Assembly: GCA_015232865.1 (NCBI GenBank)
Contig: JADFYU010000009.1
Location: forward strand, 1 to 64,000
Length of the DNA stretch: 64,000 nucleotides
Direction: 5' to 3'
Origin: Magnetococcales bacterium
GTDB taxonomy: Bacteria; Pseudomonadota; Magnetococcia; Magnetococcales; UBA8363
A program made the position numbers and the translations under genes. Under the pieces are notes generated by a model that worked only from the letters and a program-made list of their open reading frames with translations, did not search any database and was not told the origin of the DNA. Below, in pieces: positions 18,050 through 29,518 of this stretch (position 1 is its first letter; each line of letters starts with the position of its first letter).

Positions 18050-18595
18050 ATGAACCATCAAACGCGATATAATGGCCCGGCCCGATGGCTGCACTGGCTG
18101 ATGGCGGTCTTGATATTGGGTCTGGCCGGTTTGGGTTTTTACATGATGACCCTGACCTATTATGATCCCTGGTATCAATCAGCTCCCAATCTCCATCGCT
18201 CGGTTGGCGTCGTGGTTTTGTTATTGGCGGGCGTCCGTTGGAGTTGGCGACAGATCAAGCCACCGCCAACTCTCTCTGACAGTTTGAAACCGCTGGAAAA
18301 AATAGCGGCTCACGTGGTCCATCGGTTGCTTTACGGATTGATGTTTCTATTGCCCGTCAGCGGTTATTTTATTTCAACCGCCAAGGGTGAGCCGGTCGAT
18401 GTTTTCGGTCTGATCGAGATTCCGGCCCTGTTGACGTTTTTTTTCGATCAACCGGTTGCCCATTTGGAAGATTGGGCTGGAAATATTCATTGGGGTCTGG
18501 CGATGGTTTTGTTGTTTCTGGTGGTAGTGCATGGAGCGGGCGCTCTGAAACATCATTTTATCGATCAGGGCGATTCCCTCTCTCGAATGCTATAG
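18050..18595 (+). CDS. Cytochrome b561 family membrane protein
   Basis: A 181-residue four-helix membrane protein. The N-terminal R-Y-N-G-P-A-R-W-L-H-W-L motif carries the first heme-ligand His, and further histidines sit in helix 2 (N-L-H-R-S-V-G), helix 3 (H-V-V-H-R) and helix 4 (V-V-H-G-A-G-A-L-K-H-H), the usual di-heme pattern. It probably moves electrons from quinol to a periplasmic partner. AAGGAG lies upstream of the start. It sits next to the YceI gene, a pairing common in proteobacteria. Confidence 0.92.
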   Translation: MNHQTRYNGPARWLHWLMAVLILGLAGLGFYMMTLTYYDPWYQSAPNLHRSVGVVVLLLAGVRWSWRQIKPPPTLSDSLKPLEKIAAHVVHRLLYGLMFLLPVSGYFISTAKGEPVDVFGLIEIPALLTFFFDQPVAHLEDWAGNIHWGLAMVLLFLVVVHGAGALKHHFIDQGDSLSRML

Positions 18596-18649
18596 ATCGG
18601 ACGCGGCGGCAGACTGATTTTTTCTACGACAAAAAATAAGGATATTCAC

Positions 18650-19231
18650 ATGAAAACAAAATTATTTATCAAAGGTGTTGCCATAACCGGCCTCGCTCTA
18701 TTCGTCGGTTGGACAGCGCCGGGCCAGGCGCAGGAGTATCAGATTGATCCGACCCACTCCTTTGTCGAATTTAGCATCTCCCATCTGGGTATCAGCCTGC
18801 TCAAGGGACGGTTTAACGATATCAGCGGCCATTTCAACTATGAAGAGGAGAACCCGTCCGCCTCGCGGATTTCGGTTCTGGTCAAAACCGCCAGCATCGA
18901 CAGCAACCATGCCGAACGGGACAAACATCTGCGTGATCCGCGTTTTTTGCATGTTGCCAAATATCCAGACGCCACCTTTACCACCACCTCCTTTGAGGGA
19001 GATGGCAAAACCGGCACTCTAATCGGCCAGTTTACCCTGCATGGCACCAGCAAAACCGTTACCATTCCCGTCACCTACATCGGAGCCGGCAAAGACCCCT
19101 GGGGCGGGTATCGTCGGGGTTTTGAGGGCCATCTGACCATCAATCGATTGGATTACGGGGTCAGTCAACCGTTGGGTCCGGCTTCGGAAGAGATGCAGTT
19201 GGGATTTTTTATCGAGGGAATTCGGAAATAA
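18650..19231 (+). CDS. YceI family periplasmic lipid/quinone-binding protein
   Basis: The 193-residue precursor has a signal peptide ending near Q-A-Q-E-Y, then the YceI lipocalin-like pattern: Y-x-I-D-P-T-H-S-F-V-E-F, D-P-R-F-L-H-V-A-K-Y-P, and L-T-I-N-R-L-D-Y-G-V near the end. Members bind isoprenoid chains in a beta-barrel. The adjoining cytochrome b561 suggests a role around quinones. AAATAAGGA provides the binding site. It is convergent with the ECF sigma gene. Confidence 0.92.
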   Translation: MKTKLFIKGVAITGLALFVGWTAPGQAQEYQIDPTHSFVEFSISHLGISLLKGRFNDISGHFNYEEENPSASRISVLVKTASIDSNHAERDKHLRDPRFLHVAKYPDATFTTTSFEGDGKTGTLIGQFTLHGTSKTVTIPVTYIGAGKDPWGGYRRGFEGHLTINRLDYGVSQPLGPASEEMQLGFFIEGIRK

Positions 19232-19273
19232 TTTTTTGAAGGTGCGTGGCTGGGGTCTTCTGGCGACGCGCCC

Positions 19274-19855
19274 TTATTCGACTGTCACCATCGAATCCGG
19301 CCCCAAAAACTCCCGCAGGGCTTTTCTGGCTCGAAAGACACGGGTTTTGACGGTGCCGACCGGGATGTCGAGAACATCGGCCGCTTCCTGATAGTCCATC
19401 CCCTCCAGGGTGATCAAAATCAGTGCCTGGCGCAGGTCCGGCGTCAGGCTCTCTTCAATCCCACGGCGCAGTTTGTCCATTCGACGCTGTTTTTGCAGCA
19501 TCTCCTCCGGGTTTTCGTCGGAGCTGGAAAGGGTTGACAGCGCATCGGTCGAGACCGCGTTGAACCGGAATTGTGGAGAGCGGTTGCGATAATTTCGGAC
19601 CAGATTTTGAGCAATGCCCAGTACCCAGGTGGAAAATCGGGCGGTCTCTTCGAAGGAGGAGAGGCGGCGGTGAGCCTCCATGAAGGTCTCCTGGGTCAAA
19701 TCCTCGGCATCCTGATTGGAGGCGGACTGGCGAAGAATAAACCGATAGACACGCAGATGCAGTTGATTGATTAATGCGGAAAAAGCGGCGGCATCCCCTC
19801 TTTTGGCGGCATGCACGGCGGCAATATCCGGGTCGATACCCGGTAGCCGTTTCAT
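19274..19855 (-). CDS. ECF-family RNA polymerase sigma factor
   Basis: A 193-residue sigma factor with region 2 at about residues 28-95 (D-A-E-D-L-T-Q-E-T-F core) and region 4 at about 135-185 (D-Y-Q-E-A-A-D-V-L-D-I-P-V-G-T-V-K-T-R). The linker between them is short and polar. The start overlaps the stop of the upstream exported-protein gene by four bases (ATGA), so the two are translationally coupled. No recognisable anti-sigma factor is adjacent; the small upstream protein is the only candidate partner. Confidence 0.93.
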   Translation of the reverse strand: MKRLPGIDPDIAAVHAAKRGDAAAFSALINQLHLRVYRFILRQSASNQDAEDLTQETFMEAHRRLSSFEETARFSTWVLGIAQNLVRNYRNRSPQFRFNAVSTDALSTLSSSDENPEEMLQKQRRMDKLRRGIEESLTPDLRQALILITLEGMDYQEAADVLDIPVGTVKTRVFRARKALREFLGPDSMVTVE

Positions 19856-20202
19856 TGGCAGGCAATTTTTTTCAGAGAGCCGGTAACGGTTATCAAGCCG
19901 GATTCAGTCGTATCGGTGCGACACTCTGCCTGCCAACCGGGGTGGCTGTTCTGAGAGACCGGCTCATAACCGGAAACGATCAGCAGGGCGGTTTTATCGC
20001 GTTTGGGATTGATACATTTCTGACAACATTTTTTTTCTCCAGGCGGAATATCGACCTGAAATTTTCCGGAGTCCAAAGAGCGGGCAAACAGGGAGACCTC
20101 GCTGTCATTTTGGACACAAAAGGCCAACCCCTCCGATACCAAGCCAAAACCAGCGACCAAAGTGGCCAACAGAATGCCGATCGATCTCATATTCATCCCC
20201 AT
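19852..20202 (-). CDS. Small exported cysteine-containing protein coupled to the sigma factor
   Basis: The product (about 116 residues) has a clear signal peptide (M-R-S-I-G-I-L-L-A-T-L-V-A-G) and a mature part with five cysteines including K-K-C-C-Q-K-C and a C-terminal I-A-C-Q. ATG codons at 20202, 20196 and 20190 are all possible; GAGGG lies ten bases before the first and GGGG six bases before the last. A TTG at 20211 is less likely. The function is unknown. The ATGA overlap with the ECF sigma gene suggests a linked role, perhaps envelope sensing, but that is inference. Confidence 0.65.
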   Translation of the reverse strand: MGMNMRSIGILLATLVAGFGLVSEGLAFCVQNDSEVSLFARSLDSGKFQVDIPPGEKKCCQKCINPKRDKTALLIVSGYEPVSQNSHPGWQAECRTDTTESGLITVTGSLKKIACQ

Positions 20203-20565
20203 GATATCCAACCCTCTTTAGTCAATTGAGTGACCAACTCTCGAATTCAGGTTTATTTTATCTCAACCGTGTTTATTTTCAATTTTTTTGTCAAATTCCA
20301 GATCAGCCTGGTGGCTCAGCAGACCTGAGTGGATGATTTTTTGCTTACGGTCAATCAATCAACCGCTGTTTTCGGGTTAAACCACTAACTAAACCGGGTT
20401 TGCGCATTCCTCTCCATGGATTAGGTTACTATTTGCACCAAACAGTTCAATGTACGGGAAAAAAACTGATTTTTATTCCCTGTGTGCTCAACGCATTGCT
20501 CCAACTGTGGGGTTATGGCAGAATGGGTGGATTGTGTGTGTTTTCATTTTTTGAGGAGTTGGAGC
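20203..20565. other. Divergent promoter region before lptM
   Basis: These 363 bases lie between the divergent sigma-operon and lptM-lysA operon. They contain no convincing gene. Short open frames read through 20400-20565 but lack binding sites and resemble nothing I know. Confidence 0.4.
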
Positions 20566-20694
20566 GTGAAGTTCCGTACTGTTTTTTTTCTGATTTTTTC
20601 TCTGGGCGCGTTGCTGGGGTCGGGTTGTGGCTATAAAGGGGATCTGACCCTGCCGAATCCCGATATGAAAAAGTCTGAAGAAAAGGCCGGTTGA
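20566..20694 (+). CDS. lptM: LptM-like small lipoprotein
   Basis: A 42-residue lipoprotein read from a GTG at 20566, with GGAG both immediately and ten bases upstream. A hydrophobic signal (F-F-L-I-F-S-L-G-A-L-L) ends in the lipobox G-S-G-C, giving a mature N-terminus C-G-Y-K-G-D-L-T-L-P, the LptM/YifL signature (C-G-x-K-G-x-L). LptM assists LptD maturation at the outer membrane in E. coli. Its place directly before lysA is the widespread arrangement and supports the call. Confidence 0.85.
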   Translation: MKFRTVFFLIFSLGALLGSGCGYKGDLTLPNPDMKKSEEKAG

Positions 20695-20758
20695 TTCCGT
20701 CCGTTTTTTCAACCCTTCTCCCCCTTGCCGATCACCCGTCATCCATATCGAGTCGTTC

Positions 20759-22015
20759 ATGGACCATTTTCATTATGTCGAAAACCAGCTTTATTGCGAA
20801 GAGGTGCCGTTAAGTCAAATTGCCCGGCAGGTGGGTACGCCGTTTTATTGCTACTCCGAAAAAACCCTGCTGCGTCACCTCTCTCTCTTCCACGAAGCGT
20901 TTGCCCCGATTCCCCATCTGATCTGCTATTCTGTCAAGGCCAATAGCAATCTGGCGGTGTTGGACGCGTTGGTTCGGCAGGGGGCTGGTTTCGATATCGT
21001 CTCCCAAGGCGAGCTGGAACGGGCCAGGCGGGTCGGCTGTCCCCCGGAAAAGATAGTCTATTCCGGGGTTGGAAAGGGCCGGGATGAGATTCAAGCCGCT
21101 TTGGAATATGGTATTTTGATGTTTAACGTCGAAAGCCGTAGTGAACTGCTGAGACTCAACCAGGTGGCGGGTCAAATGGGTCGGAAGGCACCGATCTCCC
21201 TGCGGGTCAATCCAGATGTCGATCCTCAAACCCATCCCTATATCTCCACCGGAATGCGCAACAACAAATTCGGTATCGCCTATGATCAGGCCTTTGATCT
21301 GTTCAAACAGGCGGCTGAAATGAGCCATATTCAGGTTTTGGGCCTGGATTGTCATATAGGTTCCCAGTTGACCTCTCTCTCGCCGTTCATCGACGCTTTA
21401 AAACGGGTGTTGGTTCTGGAAAAACGGCTCACCATGGCCGGAATTCGTCTAACTTATCTGGATCTGGGCGGAGGGTTGGGCATTCCCTACGAGGAAGAGC
21501 AGATTCCGCCCCTCCCTGAACACTATGCCGCCGCCTTGATCGCCGAGTTGGCTGATCGGGATTTTACCCTGATTTTGGAGCCGGGACGAATCATTGCCGG
21601 AAATGCCGGGGTTTTGGTGACACGGGTGGAATATATCAAGCAAGGGGAGGAGAAACAGTTTATCATCACCGACGCCGGTATGAACGATCTCATGCGCCCG
21701 GCCCTCTATCAGGCCTATCACTCGATCATTCCGGTTGAACGGCGGTTTGGTCGGGATGAGTCGGTGGCGGATGTGGTGGGACCGATCTGCGAATCGGGCG
21801 ACTATTTTGCCCGTGATCGACTGCTGCCGGAGTTTCAGGAGGGAGAGTTGATGGCGGTTCGCTCGGCAGGAGCCTACGGTTTTGTCATGAGCAGCAATTA
21901 TAACAGCCGGCCACGAGTGGCTGAAGTGATGGTTCGCGGAGATCGGTTTGCCGTGGTTCGGCAGCGGGAGACCCTGGACCAAATGCTGGCGGCTGAGACG
22001 CTGTTTGACCCATGA
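20759..22015 (+). CDS. lysA: Diaminopimelate decarboxylase
   Basis: A 418-residue fold-type III PLP enzyme making lysine from meso-diaminopimelate. The PLP lysine is Lys60 in C-Y-S-V-K-A-N-S-N. Further landmarks are H-I-G-S-Q, G-G-G-L-G-I, E-P-G-R (phosphate and PLP binding) and C-E-S-G-D (the inter-subunit catalytic Cys). The length is normal. It lies between lptM and dapF in a diaminopimelate operon, with dapA elsewhere in the window (56305). Confidence 0.97.
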   Translation: MDHFHYVENQLYCEEVPLSQIARQVGTPFYCYSEKTLLRHLSLFHEAFAPIPHLICYSVKANSNLAVLDALVRQGAGFDIVSQGELERARRVGCPPEKIVYSGVGKGRDEIQAALEYGILMFNVESRSELLRLNQVAGQMGRKAPISLRVNPDVDPQTHPYISTGMRNNKFGIAYDQAFDLFKQAAEMSHIQVLGLDCHIGSQLTSLSPFIDALKRVLVLEKRLTMAGIRLTYLDLGGGLGIPYEEEQIPPLPEHYAAALIAELADRDFTLILEPGRIIAGNAGVLVTRVEYIKQGEEKQFIITDAGMNDLMRPALYQAYHSIIPVERRFGRDESVADVVGPICESGDYFARDRLLPEFQEGELMAVRSAGAYGFVMSSNYNSRPRVAEVMVRGDRFAVVRQRETLDQMLAAETLFDP

Positions 22016-22113
22016 CCATCACCAAGCATCTTCAAACGGTCCCGGTCGATATCATCCACTCCCGACAACACAACCTGTTCAGTAGACGGATCAGGGACCG
22101 GGTCGGCCAGTAA
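22012..22113 (+). CDS. Possible 33-residue coupled small ORF between lysA and dapF
   Basis: The ATG overlaps the lysA stop (ATGA) and the frame runs 33 codons to a TAA at 22111. The product is basic (several Arg, His and Lys) with no hydrophobic stretch. The overlap would allow coupled translation, but the sequence is short and unrecognised, so chance is a serious alternative. Confidence 0.25.
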   Translation: MTITKHLQTVPVDIIHSRQHNLFSRRIRDRVGQ

Positions 22114-22138
22114 GCGGCCGGGATCGTCCGATATTTAG

Positions 22139-22975
22139 ATGGATTATACCATGCCCATACAACCACCGGCTGTTTCCAGATTTATTAAAATGCATGGTCT
22201 GGGCAACGATTTTGTTATTTTCGACCATCGTTACGACCCGCTGGAGATTACGGCGGAACGGGCCAGTCGGTTGGCGGATCGGCGTCTGGGCGTCGGTTGC
22301 GATCAGATCATCCAGATTCTACCTCCGGCTGACGATGGTCCTCCGGCAATGGCTGAAATGCGGATTTTCAATGCCGACGGCTCCCGAGCTGAAATGTGTG
22401 GTAATGCCGCCCGGTGTGTGGCACATTATCTCCGTAATAATATGGGTTTGCCCAAAGAGACCTTGACCCTGCAAACCCTGGCCGGTCTGATTCAAATTCA
22501 ACCGCGGGATAACGGGTTGGAGTCGGTCCAGATGGGACGGCCCGAAACAGGTCAACCAGGGGAGTTCATTACGACGGCTTTGGGGCGGCGTTATCAGTTT
22601 ACCGAGGTTTCCATGGGAAATCCCCACTGTGTGATTTTTCTACCGGAACTGGCCGGTTTTCCTGTGGAGGAAGAGGGGCCGGCTCTGGAGACTCATCCTC
22701 GATTTCCCCATCGAACCAATGTAGAATTTGTTCAGGTCCTCGATTCCAAGACCATTCGCATGCGGGTTTGGGAGCGAGGAGCTGGTGTTACCCCGGCCTG
22801 TGGGACGGGTGCTTGTGCGGCGGCTGTTGCGGCTATTCTCAACGGACATACCACCCAACGGCAGGTTCGGGTTTGTCTGGATGGGGGGGATTTGGATATT
22901 GTCTGGCGACCGGACGATCAGGTAATCATGACCGGACCGGCCACGGAAAGTTTTCATGGTGAAATCATTTTTTGA
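22139..22975 (+). CDS. dapF: Diaminopimelate epimerase
   Basis: A 278-residue racemase of the two-cysteine family. Cys87 lies in E-M-C-G-N-A-A-R-C and the partner Cys near residue 221 in T-P-A-C-G-T-G-A-C; M-H-G-L-G-N-D-F opens the fold. It turns LL- into meso-diaminopimelate for lysine and peptidoglycan. A second ATG twelve bases downstream (22151) is an equally plausible start. It is followed after 15 bases by the aminotransferase gene. Confidence 0.96.
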   Translation: MDYTMPIQPPAVSRFIKMHGLGNDFVIFDHRYDPLEITAERASRLADRRLGVGCDQIIQILPPADDGPPAMAEMRIFNADGSRAEMCGNAARCVAHYLRNNMGLPKETLTLQTLAGLIQIQPRDNGLESVQMGRPETGQPGEFITTALGRRYQFTEVSMGNPHCVIFLPELAGFPVEEEGPALETHPRFPHRTNVEFVQVLDSKTIRMRVWERGAGVTPACGTGACAAAVAAILNGHTTQRQVRVCLDGGDLDIVWRPDDQVIMTGPATESFHGEIIF

Positions 22976-22990
22976 CGGAATAAAAATTCA

Positions 22991-24085
22991 ATGCACTTTA
23001 TCGATCTACAGACACAATATAAAACCTATAAAAGCGATGTCGATGCTGCGATCCAAAAGGTGTTGGACAGCTCTCAATACATCAACGGACCACAGGTGAT
23101 GGAACTGGAAGAGCAGCTGGCAGACTTTGTCGGCACCACTTTTGCGGTCGGATTTTCATCCGGGACTGAAAGCCTGAAAGCCACCTTGATGGCCTGGGAG
23201 ATCGGACCGGGGGACGAGGTGATCACCACCCCTTTTACCTTTATCGCTTCTGCCGAGGTGGTCGCCGTTTTGGGAGCGAAGCCGGTTTTCGTCGATGTTG
23301 ATCCCAATACGCTCAATATCAATCCAGCCTTGATTGAGGCAGCCATTACGACAAAAACAAAAGCCATTTTACCGGTCAGTCTCTATGGACAGTGTGCCAA
23401 TATCCTGGCCATCAACGCCATTGCCAAAAAATATAATCTGCCGGTCTTGGAGGATGGCTGCCAATCCTTTGGTGCCAGCTATGACGGCGACCGTTCCTGC
23501 GGATTGACCACCGCTGGGGCCACCTCCTTTTTCCCGGCCAAACCCTTGGGCTGTTATGGGGATGGCGGCATGACCTTCACCAACAACGAAAATCTGGCCA
23601 ATCGGCTGCGCATCATTCGTGAGCATGGTCAAGCCGCCCGATATCGTCACTCCATGCTGGGTGGAAATGGCCGCCTGGACACCATTCAAGCCGCCATTTT
23701 ATTGGCCAAGCTCCCCTATTTTGAGCAAGAGATTGAAAGTCGGCAGCAGGTGGCTAAATATTATATGACCCATCTGCCAGCCGGCACGCGGCCACCGACC
23801 ATCCGTCCCGGCAACCAGAGCGTTTTCTCTCAATTTACCGTCCGCATCAAAGAGCGGGATTTGGTGCAAAAGCGGATGACGGAAAAAGGTATTCCCACCG
23901 CCGTTCACTATCCTGTTCCTCTGCATCGGCAGCCGGTGTTCAGCTATCTGGGATACCAGGAGGGGAACTTTCCTGTTGCAACCAAAGCGGCCAATGAGGT
24001 GCTTTCACTCCCCATGCACCCTTTCATGACTCCCGAACAGCAAGATCGGGTGATTGCGGCTCTCAAAGATTCCCTGGTTGCGTGA
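22991..24085 (+). CDS. DegT/DnrJ/EryC1-family sugar aminotransferase
   Basis: A 364-residue PLP enzyme of the family that aminates nucleotide-activated keto-sugars. It opens with F-I-D-L-Q-T-Q-Y, has T-P-F-T-F-I-A-S near residue 81 and the PLP lysine at Lys184 in F-F-P-A-K-P-L-G. The closest named relatives in memory are WbpE/WlbC-like enzymes of amino-sugar synthesis. It sits in an lptM-lysA-dapF operon rather than a sugar locus, so its nucleotide-sugar substrate cannot be read from context. Confidence 0.88.
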   Translation: MHFIDLQTQYKTYKSDVDAAIQKVLDSSQYINGPQVMELEEQLADFVGTTFAVGFSSGTESLKATLMAWEIGPGDEVITTPFTFIASAEVVAVLGAKPVFVDVDPNTLNINPALIEAAITTKTKAILPVSLYGQCANILAINAIAKKYNLPVLEDGCQSFGASYDGDRSCGLTTAGATSFFPAKPLGCYGDGGMTFTNNENLANRLRIIREHGQAARYRHSMLGGNGRLDTIQAAILLAKLPYFEQEIESRQQVAKYYMTHLPAGTRPPTIRPGNQSVFSQFTVRIKERDLVQKRMTEKGIPTAVHYPVPLHRQPVFSYLGYQEGNFPVATKAANEVLSLPMHPFMTPEQQDRVIAALKDSLVA

Positions 24086-24333
24086 GTGAAGCCGAAAAAA
24101 TAGCGGAACTGGAACAACGCTGTGCCGCCTACCGGGATGTCCTGCTTCGGGTTCCCCACAGTCGAGGCGACCACAGCGATCTCTGTCGCATGAAAAACGA
24201 AGGTCAGCCCCCCCCGACCGCTGATCAGTGTCACTGTCATGTCGGGTTGGTGTCGGCGGCGTTGTCGTGGGCTGTCGAAAACCCCGAGTTGAGCGCTGAA
24301 TCCATTCGCCAGACGGGCCGGAAAACTCAATAA
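24082..24333 (+). CDS. Small His/Cys-rich protein coupled to the aminotransferase
   Basis: The GTG start at 24082 overlaps the aminotransferase stop (GTGA), indicating coupled translation. The 83-residue product is hydrophilic, with a helical N-terminus and a His/Cys-rich middle (S-R-G-D-H-S-D-L-C, D-Q-C-H-C-H) that could bind a metal. I do not recognise it. Position and overlap argue that it is real. Confidence 0.5.
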   Translation: MSEAEKIAELEQRCAAYRDVLLRVPHSRGDHSDLCRMKNEGQPPPTADQCHCHVGLVSAALSWAVENPELSAESIRQTGRKTQ

Positions 24334-24797
24334 AACACTTCAACAAAAAACGGTGCACTGCCAACGGTAAAATACTGTTTCGTGGATCTCAAAGAGGTGT
24401 TGTATTTGTGACTGTTTCCTTCAGCAACCACCGGAGGGGTCAAGCCGATTTCATAAAGCCCGTCAGCGGAAAGTCTCTCTTTGACTGCCCCGGCTATAAT
24501 GTTTGCCAGTTCTCCAAAAGCGTCCGTTGCCATATCATCTATTTCAAACAACTCTTCCCCTGCCAGCGCACTGGCCAACTTTAAGGTGACATGAGTTGGA
24601 GCGGCCAGGTTCATCCCACCGTTGATGTCTCCATTAAAGCCAATGATTGCCGTGAAATCCGCATTTGTCCCTTCATATTTGTCCTGACCTCCAATCATAA
24701 CGGTCACTCTGGGCACAATGACAAACTCTGGCGGAAAAAACGCGTCGGCCGTCTCTTCCATGACGGCTTTAATGGTCTCTTTTAATATTTCGTGCAT
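24327..24797 (-). CDS. CheX-like chemotaxis phosphatase domain protein
   Basis: A single-domain protein of about 156 residues. The segment T-D-A-F-G-E-L-A-N-I-I-A-G near residues 90-102 matches the CheC/CheX/FliY phosphatase motif (Glu and Asn three apart, followed by Gly), and the alternating strands fit the CheX fold. CheX removes phosphate from CheY-P. No chemotaxis genes are nearby, so the target response regulator is unknown. The ATG at 24797 is used; a TTG at 24809 is in frame. It converges with the small His/Cys-rich gene, overlapping its end by seven bases. Confidence 0.8.
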   Translation of the reverse strand: MHEILKETIKAVMEETADAFFPPEFVIVPRVTVMIGGQDKYEGTNADFTAIIGFNGDINGGMNLAAPTHVTLKLASALAGEELFEIDDMATDAFGELANIIAGAVKERLSADGLYEIGLTPPVVAEGNSHKYNTSLRSTKQYFTVGSAPFFVEVFY

Positions 24798-25286
24798 GAT
24801 GGTTACCAATTTTTATGTTAATAGTCTGTTTTAAATTAAAAATTCAAGACATAATCCATTGATTTCACAAAAGTACCACAGGAAAACCCATTACTAACCC
24901 GGTGCGTCAGATTTTCCAAAATATACCAAATAAACCAAGGGATTGAGCCAGGTGACGCCTGTTCAACGGTCAACTCTTCGAAAATAAATGCAAGCTTCTG
25001 GCGATCATTATAGATGAGCAATTAAAACAAATAAACAGTTATTTATAACATTGATCCAAGAAGCAAAGATTATTAACCTGGAAACGACAATAGGTGGCAC
25101 CCGATTGGCACCATGTTTTGATTCATCTGTCAAAATAGAAAAATAAATAGTTTTAATAATCTACGTACGGTAAACTGCCAAATTCAGTGGCTCAACAGAC
25201 CGGAGTTGACGAAGGGCGCTTTATTCAGGGCGTTGCCCCGGACGCCAGCCTTTTCTTGATTGTTTTTTGGCTTTGGTTAACCAGAT
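24798..25286. other. Intergenic region without a supported gene
   Basis: About 490 bases. The right part contains GGGCGTTGCCCCGGACGCC near 25227, similar to the palindromic element after pyrF. A 61-codon minus-strand frame (24836-25021) begins with TTG and lacks a binding site. Nothing else is visible. Confidence 0.4.
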
Positions 25287-25847
25287 TCAATGGTTTTGCC
25301 GGATTTTTTGAACTTCCAGGGCCATCAATTTTTGTTTGGTTTCCACACCGCCAAACCCGCTATAACCGCCCCAGCCGTTTTGAGACAAAACCCGGTGACA
25401 GGGAATCAGAATCGGGATGGGGTTGGCTCCGACCGCCTGGCCGATGGCTCTGGGGCTGGTGTTCAACTGTTTTGCCAGAGTTCCGTATGTGACGGTTTGG
25501 GCCAAGGGTATTGTCAGAAGGTGCTGCCAGACCCGTCTTTGGAAGGGGGTTCCGCTGGGATTGAAAAAAAAAGAAAAGGGGGGAGGTTCTCTGTCGAGAT
25601 TAAAATTGAAATCGCCGTTTGACGGCGTTTGCACAAAACACGGCTTTGCGGCCAGATCGGTTCGGGAATCTGCCGCTTTCAGGTTGAAATAGTCCGTCAA
25701 CCAGACGCTGGCCCGCTTCCAAACCTCTCGGTCCGCTTTGGTCTGATATCCCGGTCCCGGTTGCCAGGAGAGTGCCACCAGTGCCCGTTGCTCGACGGTT
25801 AGCCAAAGATTGCCGACGGGAGTGGAAATCGGGGTAGCGGTGGTCAT
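25287..25847 (-). CDS. ogt: Methylated-DNA-protein cysteine methyltransferase
   Basis: A 186-residue suicide repair protein that takes alkyl groups from O6-alkylguanine. The active site I-P-C-H-R-V lies near residue 150, preceded by the helix-turn-helix (S-P-R-A-I-G-Q-A-V-G-A-N-P) and followed by G-G-Y-S-G-F-G-G. The N-terminal domain is the short type without an Ada-like zinc site. It follows gyrB on the same strand after an 80-base spacer holding a repeat element. Confidence 0.93.
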   Translation of the reverse strand: MTTATPISTPVGNLWLTVEQRALVALSWQPGPGYQTKADREVWKRASVWLTDYFNLKAADSRTDLAAKPCFVQTPSNGDFNFNLDREPPPFSFFFNPSGTPFQRRVWQHLLTIPLAQTVTYGTLAKQLNTSPRAIGQAVGANPIPILIPCHRVLSQNGWGGYSGFGGVETKQKLMALEVQKIRQNH

Positions 25848-25867
25848 AAACGAAAAAAAACCAATTG

Positions 25868-25921
25868 AACCGAGATCCGGCAGTTGTCGGTACGCACCGC
25901 CAACCGCCGTTTCCAGGATGA
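25868..25921. repeat. Dispersed ~54-bp hairpin element, copy A
   Basis: The segment from CCGAGATCCGGCAG to TTTCCAGGATGA aligns with 59366-59420 at about 80 % identity with one short insertion. On the minus strand GGCGGTTGGCGGT can pair with ACCGACAACTGCC at eleven of thirteen positions, and a T8 run follows at 25859-25852, so it may terminate gyrB. Confidence 0.6.
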
Positions 25922-25929
25922 AAATACTT

Positions 25930-29516
<3,587 letters not shown>

Positions 29517-29518
29517 CG

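Noticed and set aside
24836..25021. 61-codon minus-strand frame
   Set aside because: It starts with TTG, has no binding site, and its composition is not protein-like in any way I recognise.
25187..25692. Plus-strand frames opposite ogt
   Set aside because: They are antisense to a well-supported gene and resemble no protein.
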